From the NCBI GenBank assembly GCA_035461525.1, contig DATHVD010000007.1:1-56903 (forward strand): a DNA stretch of 56,903 nt, given 5' to 3'. Origin of the DNA: JAIBJN01 sp035461525. GTDB taxonomy: Bacteria; Actinomycetota; Thermoleophilia; Gaiellales; Gaiellaceae. Numbering within the stretch: the stretch's first letter is position 1; the number at the start of each line of letters is the position of its first letter. A program made the translations under genes and the position numbers. The notes beneath the pieces were generated by a model. That model was not told where the DNA came from and searched no databases. It saw nothing but the letters and a program-made list of their open reading frames with translations. Shown piece after piece: positions 7,889 through 16,662 of this stretch.

Positions 7889-8211
7889 TGCCGGAGAGCG
7901 CAGCCGAGTTCTTCCGCGACCTCGCCGCCCGCACGGCCGGCGGCTCGGCGCGCACGAAGGGTCTGACGGCCACCTACCGCTTCGACATCGAGGGCGCCGG
8001 GAGCTGGCTCGTGGCCGTCGGCGACGGCGCCGTCTCCGTGAGCGAGGACGCCGCCGGCGCCGAGAGCGACTGCGCGATCGCGACCTCCGAGGACACGTTC
8101 CTCGGCATCGTGAGCGGAGAGCAGAGCCCGATGGGGGCCTTCCTCATGGGGAAGGTCCGGGTCGAGGGGGACACCGGGCTCGCCCTCCGCCTCCGCGACC
8201 TGCTCGGCTAG
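7888..8211 (+). CDS. SCP2 sterol-binding domain protein
   Basis: Single SCP2-like domain of 107 aa that binds lipids or acyl-CoA in a hydrophobic tunnel. Typical features are YRFDIEGAGSWLVAVGDGAVSVSE, the acidic turn, TFLGIVSGEQSPMGAFLMGKVRVEGD and the C-terminal amphipathic helix ALRLRDLL. There is no signal peptide, so it is cytosolic. It is translationally coupled to the preceding MFS gene. Its stop codon shares a CTAG with the convergent PfpI gene. The ligand is unknown. Confidence 0.88.
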   Translation: MPESAAEFFRDLAARTAGGSARTKGLTATYRFDIEGAGSWLVAVGDGAVSVSEDAAGAESDCAIATSEDTFLGIVSGEQSPMGAFLMGKVRVEGDTGLALRLRDLLG

Positions 8212-8795
8212 GAGCGCACCGCCTCGCGGGTGGCCTCGCGCTGCTCCTCGTGGATCCCCTCGCTCATCTCCTCGACGAGCTTGCGGCAAAAGGCGGGCAG
8301 GTCGTCCGGCCTGCGGCTCGTGAAGAGCCCGCGGTCGATCGTGAGCTCCTCGTCCACCCACGTTCCGCCGGCGTTCACGATGTCGGTCCTGAGGCTCCGC
8401 CACGAGGTGAGCGTGCGGCCCTCGACGACGCCGGCCTCGACGAGCGTCCACGGGCCGTGGCAGATGGCCCCGACGGGCTTCCCCTGCTCGAAGAAGGCTT
8501 TCACGAACGCGACGGCGGTCTCGTCCGTCCGCAGGATGTCCGGGTTGATGACCCCGCCCGGCAGCACCAGGCCGTCGTAGTCGGTCGGGTCGGCGTCCTT
8601 CACAGTCGTGTCGACCGGGAACGTGTCGCCCTTGTCGTGGTGGTCGAAGCCCTGGATCTTGCCCCTCTCCAGCGAGATCAGCACGGGCTGGCCGCCGGCC
8701 TTCTCGACGGCCTTCCACGGCTCGGTCAGCTCGATCTGCTCGACGCCGTCGGCGGCGAGAAACGCGATCCTCCGCCCTTTCAGCTCGTTCGCCAT
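8208..8795 (-). CDS. DJ-1/PfpI family protein (type 1 glutamine amidotransferase-like)
   Basis: The protein is 195 aa. The nucleophile elbow is AICHGPWTL with the reactive cysteine, and DYDGLVLPGGVINPD holds the conserved PGG turn. The HDKGDTFPVD segment and the C-terminal TSRRPDDLPAFCRKL match the PfpI/YhbO/general stress protein 18 branch. Members are reported as deglycases/chaperones or proteases, and which applies here is unclear. Start ATG 8795 has a good ribosome-binding site (GAGGAGG, about 6 nt away). The gene converges on the SCP2 gene with a 4-nt overlap. Confidence 0.92.
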   Translation of the reverse strand: MANELKGRRIAFLAADGVEQIELTEPWKAVEKAGGQPVLISLERGKIQGFDHHDKGDTFPVDTTVKDADPTDYDGLVLPGGVINPDILRTDETAVAFVKAFFEQGKPVGAICHGPWTLVEAGVVEGRTLTSWRSLRTDIVNAGGTWVDEELTIDRGLFTSRRPDDLPAFCRKLVEEMSEGIHEEQREATREAVRS

Positions 8796-8866
8796 GTGTC
8801 GTCCTCCTCGGTCTCGGTATCGGTGCGAGGGTCCCGGGTACCCCGGAGTACGGCCTGCAAACGGGC

Positions 8867-9460
8867 CTACGGGGCCAGGCGCTCGAGCGTCCAGCCGCCG
8901 TCGGCGAGCGTGTAGCGGAAGCGGTCGTGGAGACGGTTCGGGCGGTTCTGCCAGAACTCGATCCGGACTGGGCTGAGGACGTAGCCGCCCCACCACGGGG
9001 GCAGAGGCGGGTCGTCGCCGTGGGCGGCCGCAGCCGCCTCGTACGCCTCGTCGAGCGCCGCCCGGTCGGGCACGGAGGCGGATTGCCGCGACGCCCAGGC
9101 GCCGAGGCGGCTCCCGAGCGGCCTCGACCGGAAGTAGGCCTCCGACTCCGCGCGCGGAAGCTGCGCCACCCGGCCGGCGACCGTGACCTGCCGCCGCGGC
9201 TCCGTGCGCCAGTGGAAGACGAGGGCCGCGTTCGGGTTCTCCGCGAGCTCTCGCCCCTTCCTGCTCTCCGTATTCGTGAAGAAGCGGAAGCCGGCGCCGT
9301 CGGTGCCCTTGAGGAGGACCGTGCGGGCCGAGGGCCGGCCCTCCCCGTCGGCGGTGGCGAGCGTCATCGCCTCGGGGAGCTCGATGCCCGCCGCGGCCGC
9401 CTCGTCGAGCCAGAGGCCGAACTGCTCGACCGGGTCGGGGAGGAGATCGGCCGCGTCCAC
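8867..9460 (-). CDS. pdxH: Pyridoxamine 5'-phosphate oxidase
   Basis: FMN enzyme that oxidises pyridoxine/pyridoxamine 5'-phosphate to PLP. The protein is 197 aa, a normal family length. Recognisable blocks are AMTLATADGEGRPSARTVLLKG, FFTNTESRKGRELAENP, LVFHW, RQVTVAGRV, and SRLGAWASRQS. The C-terminal PdxH signature region is PPWWGGYVLSPVRIEFWQ followed by RLHDRFRY. The GTG start shares one base with the TAG stop of the acyl-CoA carboxylase alpha gene upstream (TAGTG). That coupling is a genome habit rather than evidence of shared function. Confidence 0.95.
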   Translation of the reverse strand: MDAADLLPDPVEQFGLWLDEAAAAGIELPEAMTLATADGEGRPSARTVLLKGTDGAGFRFFTNTESRKGRELAENPNAALVFHWRTEPRRQVTVAGRVAQLPRAESEAYFRSRPLGSRLGAWASRQSASVPDRAALDEAYEAAAAAHGDDPPLPPWWGGYVLSPVRIEFWQNRPNRLHDRFRYTLADGGWTLERLAP

Positions 9461-11088
9461 TACTCCTCCAGCTCGACCAGGAGCGCCCCGCCCGCGACGC
9501 GGTCGCCCTCGGCGACGTGGATCCGCCGGACGACCGCCTCGTACGGCGAGACGAGCGGCGTCTCCATCTTCATCGCCTCGAGGACGAGGAGCGGCTGGCG
9601 CGGCTCGACGCGGTCGCCCTCGGCGGCAAGGACGCGCACGACGACGCCGGGCATGGGGGCCGTGAGCGCGCTCTGCTCGACGGCGCCGTCGGCCGCGTGG
9701 GCGCTCGCCTCCACCGTCGGCGGCGCCCGCCGCCCGGGACGCGCCGCGTCCGGGCCGCCGTTGAGCCGCCACCAGGCGGCCCAGGGGCCGTCCGCCCGCG
9801 GATGGGCGGAGAGGGGCGGATGCTCGTCGAGGAAGGCAGTGGTCGTGCGTCCGGCCCGTACCTCCGGGTGGCCGACGAGCCAGCGCAGGAAGCCGAGGTT
9901 CGTCGTCGCTCCGCTCACCCGCGTCTCCGCGAGGGCCCGCGCCAGGTCGTCGAAGGCGTCCTCCCGCGTCTCCCCGTGGGCGATCAGCTTGGCGATCAGG
10001 GGGTCGTAGGCGACGGGCACGTCGTCCCCGGCCCCGACGCCGGCGTCGACGCGGATCCCCGTGGGAAGCTCCAGGCGCTCGAGGCGCCCGGCCTGCGGCA
10101 GGAACGTCAGCGGATGCTCCGCGTAGAGCCTCACCTCGACCGCGTGGCCGGCCGGCTCGCGGGGCTCGAGCCCGAGCGGCTCCCCGGCTGCGATCCGGAG
10201 CTGCTGCTCGACGAGGTCGAGGCCCGTGACGAGCTCCGTCACGGGATGCTCGACCTGGAGGCGCGCGTTCAGCTCCAGGAAGAAGAAGCGGTCGCCGTCG
10301 AGCATGAACTCCGCCGTTCCCGCGTTCTCGTAGCCGACCCGGCGGGCGAATGCGACGGCGGCGTCTCCCATCGCCGCGCGGAGCGCGGGGTCGAGCGCGG
10401 GGGAGGGGCTCTCCTCGAGCACCTTCTGGTGCCGGCGCTGGATAGAGCACTCACGCTCGCCGAGGTGGACGACGGCGCCGTGGCGGTCGGCGAGCAGCTG
10501 GATCTCGACGTGCCGCGGCCGCTCGACGTAGCGCTCGCAGAAGACGCGCCCGTCCGCGAAGCCGGCCTCCGCCTCGCGCCCGGCGGCCTCGAGGGCGTCG
10601 TCGAGCTCCTCGGGGGAGCGGACGATTCGCATGCCGCGGCCGCCGCCGCCGGCAGCCGCCTTGACGATGAGCGGGAAGCCGATCTCGCCCGGCTCGCCCG
10701 TCTCCACCACGGGGACCCCCGCCTCGGCCGCGAGGCGCTTCGCCTCGAGCTTGTCCCCGGCGGCGCGGATCGCGGCCGCGGACGGCCCGACGAACGTGAG
10801 GCCCGCCGAGCTCACCGCCTCGGCGAAGTCGCCGTTCTCGGCGAGGAAGCCGTAGCCGGGGTGGACGGCGTCCGCGCCGGACTCCCTCGCCGCGCGCACG
10901 ATCTCCTCGGGCGACAGGTAGGAGGCGACGGGCACCGCCTCGTCGGCCCGACGCGTGTGGAAGGCCCCCTCGTCGTCGGGCGCGTACACGGCGACGCTGC
11001 GGATCCCGAGGCGCGCGCAGGTACGAGAGATCCGCGCGGCGATCTCGCCGCGGTTCGCAACGAGGAGCTTGGCGATCTCGGAAGCCAT
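9460..11088 (-). CDS. Acyl-CoA carboxylase alpha subunit (biotin carboxylase + biotinyl domain), short form
   Basis: ATP-dependent biotin carboxylase with its own biotin carrier. It starts at LLVANRGEIAARI (biotin carboxylase N-domain) and continues with YGFLAENGDFA, the glycine-rich ATP-grasp loop KAAAGGGGRGMR, and FLELNARLQVEHPVTE (active site). The end is a biotinyl domain with VLEAMKMET, the lysine at about residue 507. At 542 aa it is shorter than typical MCC/PCC alpha chains (about 600-670), and the linker between the carboxylase C-domain and the biotinyl domain is short, so the BT linker domain is reduced or absent. It probably works with the beta subunit at 16663-18225. Substrate is unproven. 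Confidence 0.92.
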   Translation of the reverse strand: MASEIAKLLVANRGEIAARISRTCARLGIRSVAVYAPDDEGAFHTRRADEAVPVASYLSPEEIVRAARESGADAVHPGYGFLAENGDFAEAVSSAGLTFVGPSAAAIRAAGDKLEAKRLAAEAGVPVVETGEPGEIGFPLIVKAAAGGGGRGMRIVRSPEELDDALEAAGREAEAGFADGRVFCERYVERPRHVEIQLLADRHGAVVHLGERECSIQRRHQKVLEESPSPALDPALRAAMGDAAVAFARRVGYENAGTAEFMLDGDRFFFLELNARLQVEHPVTELVTGLDLVEQQLRIAAGEPLGLEPREPAGHAVEVRLYAEHPLTFLPQAGRLERLELPTGIRVDAGVGAGDDVPVAYDPLIAKLIAHGETREDAFDDLARALAETRVSGATTNLGFLRWLVGHPEVRAGRTTTAFLDEHPPLSAHPRADGPWAAWWRLNGGPDAARPGRRAPPTVEASAHAADGAVEQSALTAPMPGVVVRVLAAEGDRVEPRQPLLVLEAMKMETPLVSPYEAVVRRIHVAEGDRVAGGALLVELEE

Positions 11089-11269
11089 GTCGGGCCGGCT
11101 CGCAGGGCCGTGCGCAGCTTAGTCGCTCGCTCTGTGCCGTCCGGGAGGGACACGGCCGAAAGAGCCGTTGCCGACGAAGGCAACGGACGGGTACCATGGC
11201 AGGGACGAAACCGAACTCGAGCGGTGCACGCCCGCAGCCTCGTCTCAGTTCCGACCAGAGGAGGTCGTG

Positions 11270-14200
11270 GTGCGTAGGACCCTCACGTCGGCGTCCCGAA
11301 GGGCCGCTGCCCTGTCGCTCGCGCTCGCCGCCCTCGTGCTCCCGGCCGTGGGCGCGGCCCAGCAGGCGGCGGAGGGCCCGGAGATCGAGGGAATCCCCGA
11401 GGTGGGGCGGACCCTCGCCGCGGGCGGCGACCCGCCGTACGAGTGGCAGCGCTGCGGCGACGTGGCGTACGGCCCCGCGGTCCTCCGGGACGAGCCGAGC
11501 GCCTACTACCGGCTCGGGGACTCGGAGGACTCCACCGTCGTCACCGACGCCACCGGCGGCGAGACGCTCGGGACGTTCCTGAACGGCGTGCGCGTGCAGG
11601 CGGACGGCGGGCCGTTCGAGGACGGCGACGGGGCCGTGGCCTTCGACGGCGCGGACGACGCGATCGAGATCCCCGACGGGAACGCGGTCGACCTCGGCGA
11701 CTCCTTCACCCTCGAGGTCTGGGTCCGCCAGGAGGCCCGCGCGCCGGCGCAGCTGCTCGAGAAGGGAAAGGGCGGCTACGCCGCGGCGCTCGAGAGCGAC
11801 GGGACGATCGTCCTCGCGAAGTCCGGCGACGGGCCCGTGGCGCGCTCGCGCGTGGCGCTCCCGGTCGACGGCGGCTTCCACCACGTCGTCGCGACGAAGG
11901 ACGGGCCGGCCGCGCGACTCTATCTCGACGGCGTGGACGTCACGGGCGCCGTCACGCCGCGGATCGTCCTCGACACGGCGGAGCCCGTCGCGGTCGGCGC
12001 GGCCGGGACCGCTCCCGCCTTTCGCGGCGGACTGGACGAGCTCGCGCTCTACCGCGGCGCGCTCTCCGCCGCCCAGGTTCGGGCGCACTTCGACGCGGGC
12101 GCGGCCTCGTGTGTCTCGATCGCCGGCGCCCTGAGCGCCTCGTACGAGGTCGTCCCGGAGGACCTGGGTCACGGCCTGCGGGTCCTCGTCGGCGGCGATG
12201 CGGGCGAGCCGCCGGTGCCCTCCGAGCGGACGGCGGTCGTCGAGACCCGTGCGCCCGTGAGCATCGAGGCGCCGGTGATCTGGGGAGAGCCGTCCGTCGG
12301 CGGGACGCTGGTCGCCGGAGAGGGCGCCTGGGCCGGAGCCGAGCCGATCTCCTACGGGTACCGGTGGCAGACGTGCTTCGACCGCCTCTATCGCGAGACG
12401 GTCCTCGCCGACGCGCCGCGCGGGTACTGGCGTCTCGGCGAGCTCTCCGGCGCCACCGCCAAGGACGCGTCCGGTAACGGGAACAAGGGGCCGTACGCGG
12501 GCGGGGCCGGTCTGGGGGCAGACGGTGCCCTCACGGCGGTGGGCGACTCGAACCGTGCCGTCCGCCTCGACGGCGTGGACGACCACGTATCGGTCCCCGA
12601 CCGGAGCTCGCTCGACGTCGGCAACTCCCTCACGATCGAGGCGTGGGTCAAGCGGCGGACGGTCGGCTCGCGCGGCGTCATCGCGCAGAAGGGCATCGGG
12701 GCGTTCTCCCTCTGGCTCGACCCCCGCGACCGTGTCCGCTTCGCCAAGGCGGGCTCCGGCGACCTCGCCGTCTCGACGGTCGCCGTCCCGGTCGACGGCG
12801 CGTACCACCACGTCGTCGCCACGAAGAACGGCGGCACGATCCGGATCTACCTGGACGGCCGCAACGTCACGCAGGCGGTCGCGAACCAGACCCTCGCGAA
12901 CACGTCCACCGCGCTGCAGATCGGACGCTTCCTCAACTCGAGCACGGGCGCGACCTCGAGCCACTTCCCGGGCGAGCTCGACGAGGTCGCCGTCTACGGC
13001 CATGCGCTCTCCGCGGCGGCGGTGGCGCGACACCACGAGATGGCCCTGAGTGGGTGCGACGACCTGACCGGCGCGGGCGCTGAGGAGCCCTCGCTCGTCG
13101 TCGGGGCGCCGCAGGTCGGGGCCCGGTTCCGCGTCCTCGTGACTGCCGAGAACGAGGACGGTTCGGCGGTCGCGGCATCGCCGGTGACCCAGTCCCCGGT
13201 CGGCTGGGGAGGAGATCCCGTGATCGCTTCCGGGACGATCTCCGATTCGCAGGGCGCCCCCGTCCCCGGGGCGGCGGTCTCCCTCCACCTCTGGCGCTCG
13301 GGCGGCGAGGCCCTCCCCGTCGGCCGGGCGGCCGACACGGAGCCGATCGCGGAGACGGCCACGGACGCGAGCGGAGGCTACGTCCTCCGGACCCCGGTCA
13401 CCGCCGCGCTGCAGGAGGAGGCGGACGCCAACGGCGGCATCGTCAACCTCGAGCTGCGGGCGCAGGCGGAGGGGCTTCTCTACGAGACCTTCCTCGTCCG
13501 CGACTTCGGAGCGCCGGACGGGGAGCACGGTCTCGACGGCGGTGAGCCGATGTGGGTCTCCCCGGACGAGGGCGCTCCGGCAACCGCCGAGCGCGTCGAG
13601 CTCGCCGCCGACGCCCCGGAGGTGGCGGCCGCCGGCGACGCGGGCGCCCTCGTCGACCCTCCCAACCAGGGGGTCGAGTGCTCTGACTGGGACACGATGT
13701 TCAACATCTGGAAGAAGACGGGCCAGGGCGAGCAGTGGACTCGCGTCGGCGAGCTGCACACCTGGTCGACGATGACGAACCGATTCGTCTACGGGTACCG
13801 GGCAGACTCGAGGATCGAGGTCGCGTTCAAGACGCCGCTCTCGAAGTGGTTCACGAACGGCGTCGTCCACGTGGGCAGGTCGAGCGGCGCGAGCACCGCG
13901 GCCGAGGTCGTCGCCTCCACCGACGTCGGCGAGTACACCTCGCGGGCCGTGCGGGCCCGGTTCGTCTACACGCACTGGTACCAGTGCGGGACGGGCAACA
14001 AACGGACGAGGGCCGAGCGCTGGAACGGCTACAGCCTCGGCAAGGGCGGACGTGTCTCCTCGCGCGACGGCGAGTGCTCGGATCTCAAGCCGTTCATCCT
14101 CCAGCCGGGCCAGGTCTGGGAACGGAACAGCGAGAAGGCGGTGCACTGGGCCTACGCCGTCGACCTCGGCTTCTTCTCCGTCGGCGCCCGTAGCGGCTAC

Positions 14201-14311
14201 TCGAGGTGGGTCCGGTCGCGCTGGCTCGTGGGCTCCACGCTCGCGTCCCGGACGCTCTGCGGGGTGAAGAAGTATCCGGACGAGGCGCAGCGAGTCTTTG
14301 CGGGCTGGTAG
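11270..14311 (+). CDS. Exported two-LamG-domain protein
   Basis: Large secreted protein, 1013 aa. A signal peptide is visible (Arg-rich start, then ALSLALAALVLPAVGAAQQ). Two LamG/concanavalin-like jelly-roll modules follow at about residues 70-275 and 377-590, each with YYRLG or YWRLG, a VxVDGGFHHVVATKDG-like strand and LYLDGVDVT. A carboxypeptidase-regulatory-like beta domain is near 652-740 (SGTISDSQGAPVPGAAV). The C-terminal 200 residues are Trp- and Cys-containing and unassigned. LamG modules usually bind glycans or proteins. GTG 11270 is chosen because GAGGAGG sits upstream and the signal peptide starts at once. It is followed 4 nt later by another exported protein. Confidence 0.85.
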   Translation: MRRTLTSASRRAAALSLALAALVLPAVGAAQQAAEGPEIEGIPEVGRTLAAGGDPPYEWQRCGDVAYGPAVLRDEPSAYYRLGDSEDSTVVTDATGGETLGTFLNGVRVQADGGPFEDGDGAVAFDGADDAIEIPDGNAVDLGDSFTLEVWVRQEARAPAQLLEKGKGGYAAALESDGTIVLAKSGDGPVARSRVALPVDGGFHHVVATKDGPAARLYLDGVDVTGAVTPRIVLDTAEPVAVGAAGTAPAFRGGLDELALYRGALSAAQVRAHFDAGAASCVSIAGALSASYEVVPEDLGHGLRVLVGGDAGEPPVPSERTAVVETRAPVSIEAPVIWGEPSVGGTLVAGEGAWAGAEPISYGYRWQTCFDRLYRETVLADAPRGYWRLGELSGATAKDASGNGNKGPYAGGAGLGADGALTAVGDSNRAVRLDGVDDHVSVPDRSSLDVGNSLTIEAWVKRRTVGSRGVIAQKGIGAFSLWLDPRDRVRFAKAGSGDLAVSTVAVPVDGAYHHVVATKNGGTIRIYLDGRNVTQAVANQTLANTSTALQIGRFLNSSTGATSSHFPGELDEVAVYGHALSAAAVARHHEMALSGCDDLTGAGAEEPSLVVGAPQVGARFRVLVTAENEDGSAVAASPVTQSPVGWGGDPVIASGTISDSQGAPVPGAAVSLHLWRSGGEALPVGRAADTEPIAETATDASGGYVLRTPVTAALQEEADANGGIVNLELRAQAEGLLYETFLVRDFGAPDGEHGLDGGEPMWVSPDEGAPATAERVELAADAPEVAAAGDAGALVDPPNQGVECSDWDTMFNIWKKTGQGEQWTRVGELHTWSTMTNRFVYGYRADSRIEVAFKTPLSKWFTNGVVHVGRSSGASTAAEVVASTDVGEYTSRAVRARFVYTHWYQCGTGNKRTRAERWNGYSLGKGGRVSSRDGECSDLKPFILQPGQVWERNSEKAVHWAYAVDLGFFSVGARSGYSRWVRSRWLVGSTLASRTLCGVKKYPDEAQRVFAGW

Positions 14312-14315
14312 CCGA

Positions 14316-14975
14316 ATGCGCGGGTCGGGCCGCCGAACGCTCCTCGTCATCGCGATCGCGGCCGCCGTGACGGCGGCCGCGATCGGGGCCGACGTCCTCC
14401 TCGAGGACGCCGAGGTCGTCCCCGGCGGCCCGCTCGTCGCGTCGGACGCTGCGCACGGGTCCGGACTTCTCGCCGACGCAGGCGATCCGCTGACGTACGG
14501 GGGCATCGCTGTTTACAACTCCGCGGCCGAGCCGGCGGTGCTCGAGCGGGTGGACGCGCTGAGGCCGAGCGAGGGGATGCGGGTGGTGGGGACGCTGGCG
14601 GGCCCCGTCCCGTGGGGGGCTTTCGCCCTCGTCTTCGAGGACTTCCCGCCGGCCGAGGACTCCCACCCCGCGTGGATGGTCTCCCCGCCCAGGCTGCTGC
14701 CGCTCGAGGGGTTCGTCGTGCCTCCGCAGCCCCGGGCCGGCCTGGACACCGCGCGGCTCACGAAGGTCTACGTCGGGCTCCAGTCGACGAAGGCGCGCGG
14801 GAGCGTCGCCCTGGAGTCCTTCGCCGTCCACTACCGCGTCGGCGACCGCCGCTACGTCCTCGTCGTCCCGCAGACGGTGACGATCTGCACGCCGAAGGAC
14901 GGCTGGGGAGAGGAGAACCTCTGCCCGACGTTTCTGCCGGGCGACGAGAATCCGTCTAGGAGCTCTTCCCGCTGA
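14316..14975 (+). CDS. Membrane-anchored or exported hypothetical protein
   Basis: I do not recognise the family. The 219-aa product has one N-terminal hydrophobic segment (TLLVIAIAAAVTAAAIGADVLL) after a basic start, so it is either secreted or held in the membrane with the rest outside. The remainder is beta-rich (TYGGIAVYNSAAEPAVLERV, ALESFAVHYRVGDRRYVLVV) with two cysteines near the C-terminus. Start ATG 14316 is 4 nt after the LamG gene stop, so the two form an operon and may act together at the surface. Its last 20 nt overlap the 3' end of the convergent enoyl-CoA hydratase gene. Confidence 0.75.
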   Translation: MRGSGRRTLLVIAIAAAVTAAAIGADVLLEDAEVVPGGPLVASDAAHGSGLLADAGDPLTYGGIAVYNSAAEPAVLERVDALRPSEGMRVVGTLAGPVPWGAFALVFEDFPPAEDSHPAWMVSPPRLLPLEGFVVPPQPRAGLDTARLTKVYVGLQSTKARGSVALESFAVHYRVGDRRYVLVVPQTVTICTPKDGWGEENLCPTFLPGDENPSRSSSR

Positions 14976-15735
14976 AGACTCCCCAGGCCTCGGCGCCGGA
15001 GCCTCCCGCGGGGCGCTTCTCGAGGAAGGCCCGAAGCCCTTCCTGGCCCTCGTCGCTCGTCCGCAGGCCGGCGGCCAGCTGCGCTGCGTCCTCGCCCCCG
15101 GGGCGGTCGCGGACGAGGCGCTTCGCGGCGCGGACGGCCTCGGGGCCGCCGGCGAGCAGGTGCTCGACGACGCGGGCGACGGCCTCGTCCGGGTCAGGCG
15201 CGATCTCGTGCACCAGGCCGATCCGCAGAGCGGCCTCGGCGTCGAAGCGCTCGCCGGTGAGGAAGTACCGGCGGGCCGGCCCGCCCCCGATGCGGCGGAG
15301 GACGAACGGTGAGATGACGGCCGGGACGATTCCCAACCGCACCTCGGTGAAGCCGAAGACGGCGTCCTCGGCGGCGACGACCACGTCGGCGCACGCCGCC
15401 ACGCCCGAGCCGCCGCCGAGGGCGAAGCCCTGGATGCGGGCGACGACCGGAGCAGGACACTCGTCGATCGCCTCCAGCATGCGGTAGAGGCGCAGCGCGT
15501 CGGTGACGTTCTCGTCATAGGAGAGGTCGACGGAGGCGCGCTGCCACTCGACGTCGGCCCCGGCACAGAAGCTGGGCCCGTCGCCGGCGAGGACGACCGC
15601 GCGGGCGTCGGCGACCGCCGCGAACGCCTCGGTCAGCTCGGCGATGAGGGCCGCGTCGAACGCGTTCCTCCGCTCCGGCTTGGCGATCGTCACCCGCAGG
15701 ACGGGACCGTCGCGCTCGATCCTGAGGGCACTCAT
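14956..15735 (-). CDS. Enoyl-CoA hydratase/isomerase family protein
   Basis: Crotonase-fold enzyme of 259 aa that adds water to, or isomerises, enoyl-CoA. Recognisable parts are ITIAKPERRNAFDAAL-type N-strand, the oxyanion-hole segment FCAGADVEWQR, and the signature IQGFALGGGSGVAACADVVVA. FGFTEVRLGIVPAVISPFV follows, with the glutamate in the usual catalytic region. The sequence resembles methylglutaconyl-CoA hydratase-like members, which would suit leucine degradation alongside the carboxylase genes. Start ATG 15735 leaves a 26-nt divergent gap to the DapA-family gene. The product specificity is an inference. Confidence 0.92.
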   Translation of the reverse strand: MSALRIERDGPVLRVTIAKPERRNAFDAALIAELTEAFAAVADARAVVLAGDGPSFCAGADVEWQRASVDLSYDENVTDALRLYRMLEAIDECPAPVVARIQGFALGGGSGVAACADVVVAAEDAVFGFTEVRLGIVPAVISPFVLRRIGGGPARRYFLTGERFDAEAALRIGLVHEIAPDPDEAVARVVEHLLAGGPEAVRAAKRLVRDRPGGEDAAQLAAGLRTSDEGQEGLRAFLEKRPAGGSGAEAWGVFSGKSS

Positions 15736-15761
15736 CGCCCGGGGAGCATACGATCCCACGC

Positions 15762-16640
15762 GTGATCGAGGGCGCTCTGGCGGCTGCCGTCACCCCGCTT
15801 CGCGCAGGCGGAGCCGAGCTCGACGAGGAGGCGTTCGCGCCCCTGGTCGACTTCCTCGCCTCCGGCGGCCTCAGCGGCATTCTCGCGCTGGGCACGACCG
15901 GAGAGGGCATCCTCCTGGCCGTCGAGGAGCGGAAGCGGGTGGCCGAGCTCTTCCTGGAGGCGAGCGCCGGGCGCCTCGGCGTCGCCGTCCACTGCGGCGC
16001 GCAGACGACCGCCGACACCGTGGCGCTCGCCGAGCACGCCGCTGGCACCGGCGCCGCCGGGGTGGCGGTCATCGGGCCGCCGTACTTCCAGCTCGACGAC
16101 CGCGCGCTCCTCGCGCATCTCGCCGCTGCCGCGGCGGCGTGCGCCCCGACGCCGTTCTACGTCTACGAGTTCGCCCGCGTCAGCGGGTACGCGGTCCCGG
16201 TTCGCGTGGTCGAGAGCCTGCGCGAGCGGGCTCCCAACCTCGCGGGGATGAAGGTCTCCGACGCTCCCTTCGAGCGCGTCGAGCCGTACCTGCTCGAGGG
16301 CCTGGACATCTTCGTCGGGGCCGAGAGCCTGATCGGCGCCGGCATGAACCGCGGCGCGAGGGGTGCGGTTTCGGCGCTCGCCACGGCCTTCCCGGAGCTC
16401 GTCGCCGCGGCCGTGCGCGAGCCGGGCGCCGACCGGAGCGCCCGGCTCGGCGAGCTCCGCGACGGGCTCGAGGCCTTCCCGCGCCATGCGGCGCTGAAGC
16501 GCGTGCTCGCCCTCCGGGGCGTGCCGGTGCGCGAGGACGTCCGCGGCCCCCTCCGCGGTCTCACGAACGAGGAGCGCGAGCACCTCGACGGCCTCGTCCC
16601 CGGCTGGCTCGAGCCGTCCGCGGCGAGCGGATCCCCCTAG
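15762..16640 (+). CDS. Dihydrodipicolinate synthase/N-acetylneuraminate lyase family protein
   Basis: Class I aldolase of the DapA/NAL superfamily (TIM barrel), 292 aa. The GTTGEG pyruvate-carboxylate motif (about residues 44-49), the FYVYEFARVSG region with the catalytic tyrosine and the Schiff-base lysine in LAGMKVSD are all present. Members condense or cleave 2-oxo acids, and this copy stands alone, far from other lysine genes. It need not be the housekeeping DapA. Start GTG 15762 is next to the divergent hydratase start. Substrate is unknown. Confidence 0.9.
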   Translation: MIEGALAAAVTPLRAGGAELDEEAFAPLVDFLASGGLSGILALGTTGEGILLAVEERKRVAELFLEASAGRLGVAVHCGAQTTADTVALAEHAAGTGAAGVAVIGPPYFQLDDRALLAHLAAAAAACAPTPFYVYEFARVSGYAVPVRVVESLRERAPNLAGMKVSDAPFERVEPYLLEGLDIFVGAESLIGAGMNRGARGAVSALATAFPELVAAAVREPGADRSARLGELRDGLEAFPRHAALKRVLALRGVPVREDVRGPLRGLTNEEREHLDGLVPGWLEPSAASGSP

Positions 16641-16662
16641 CAACGAGCGTCTCCGGCGGCCG

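Noticed and set aside
10451..14506. 1351-codon open frame on the minus strand across the LamG gene
   Set aside because: Arg/Ala/Asp/Val-rich composition without domains; it is antisense to a gene with a signal peptide and LamG modules. High GC keeps this frame free of stops.
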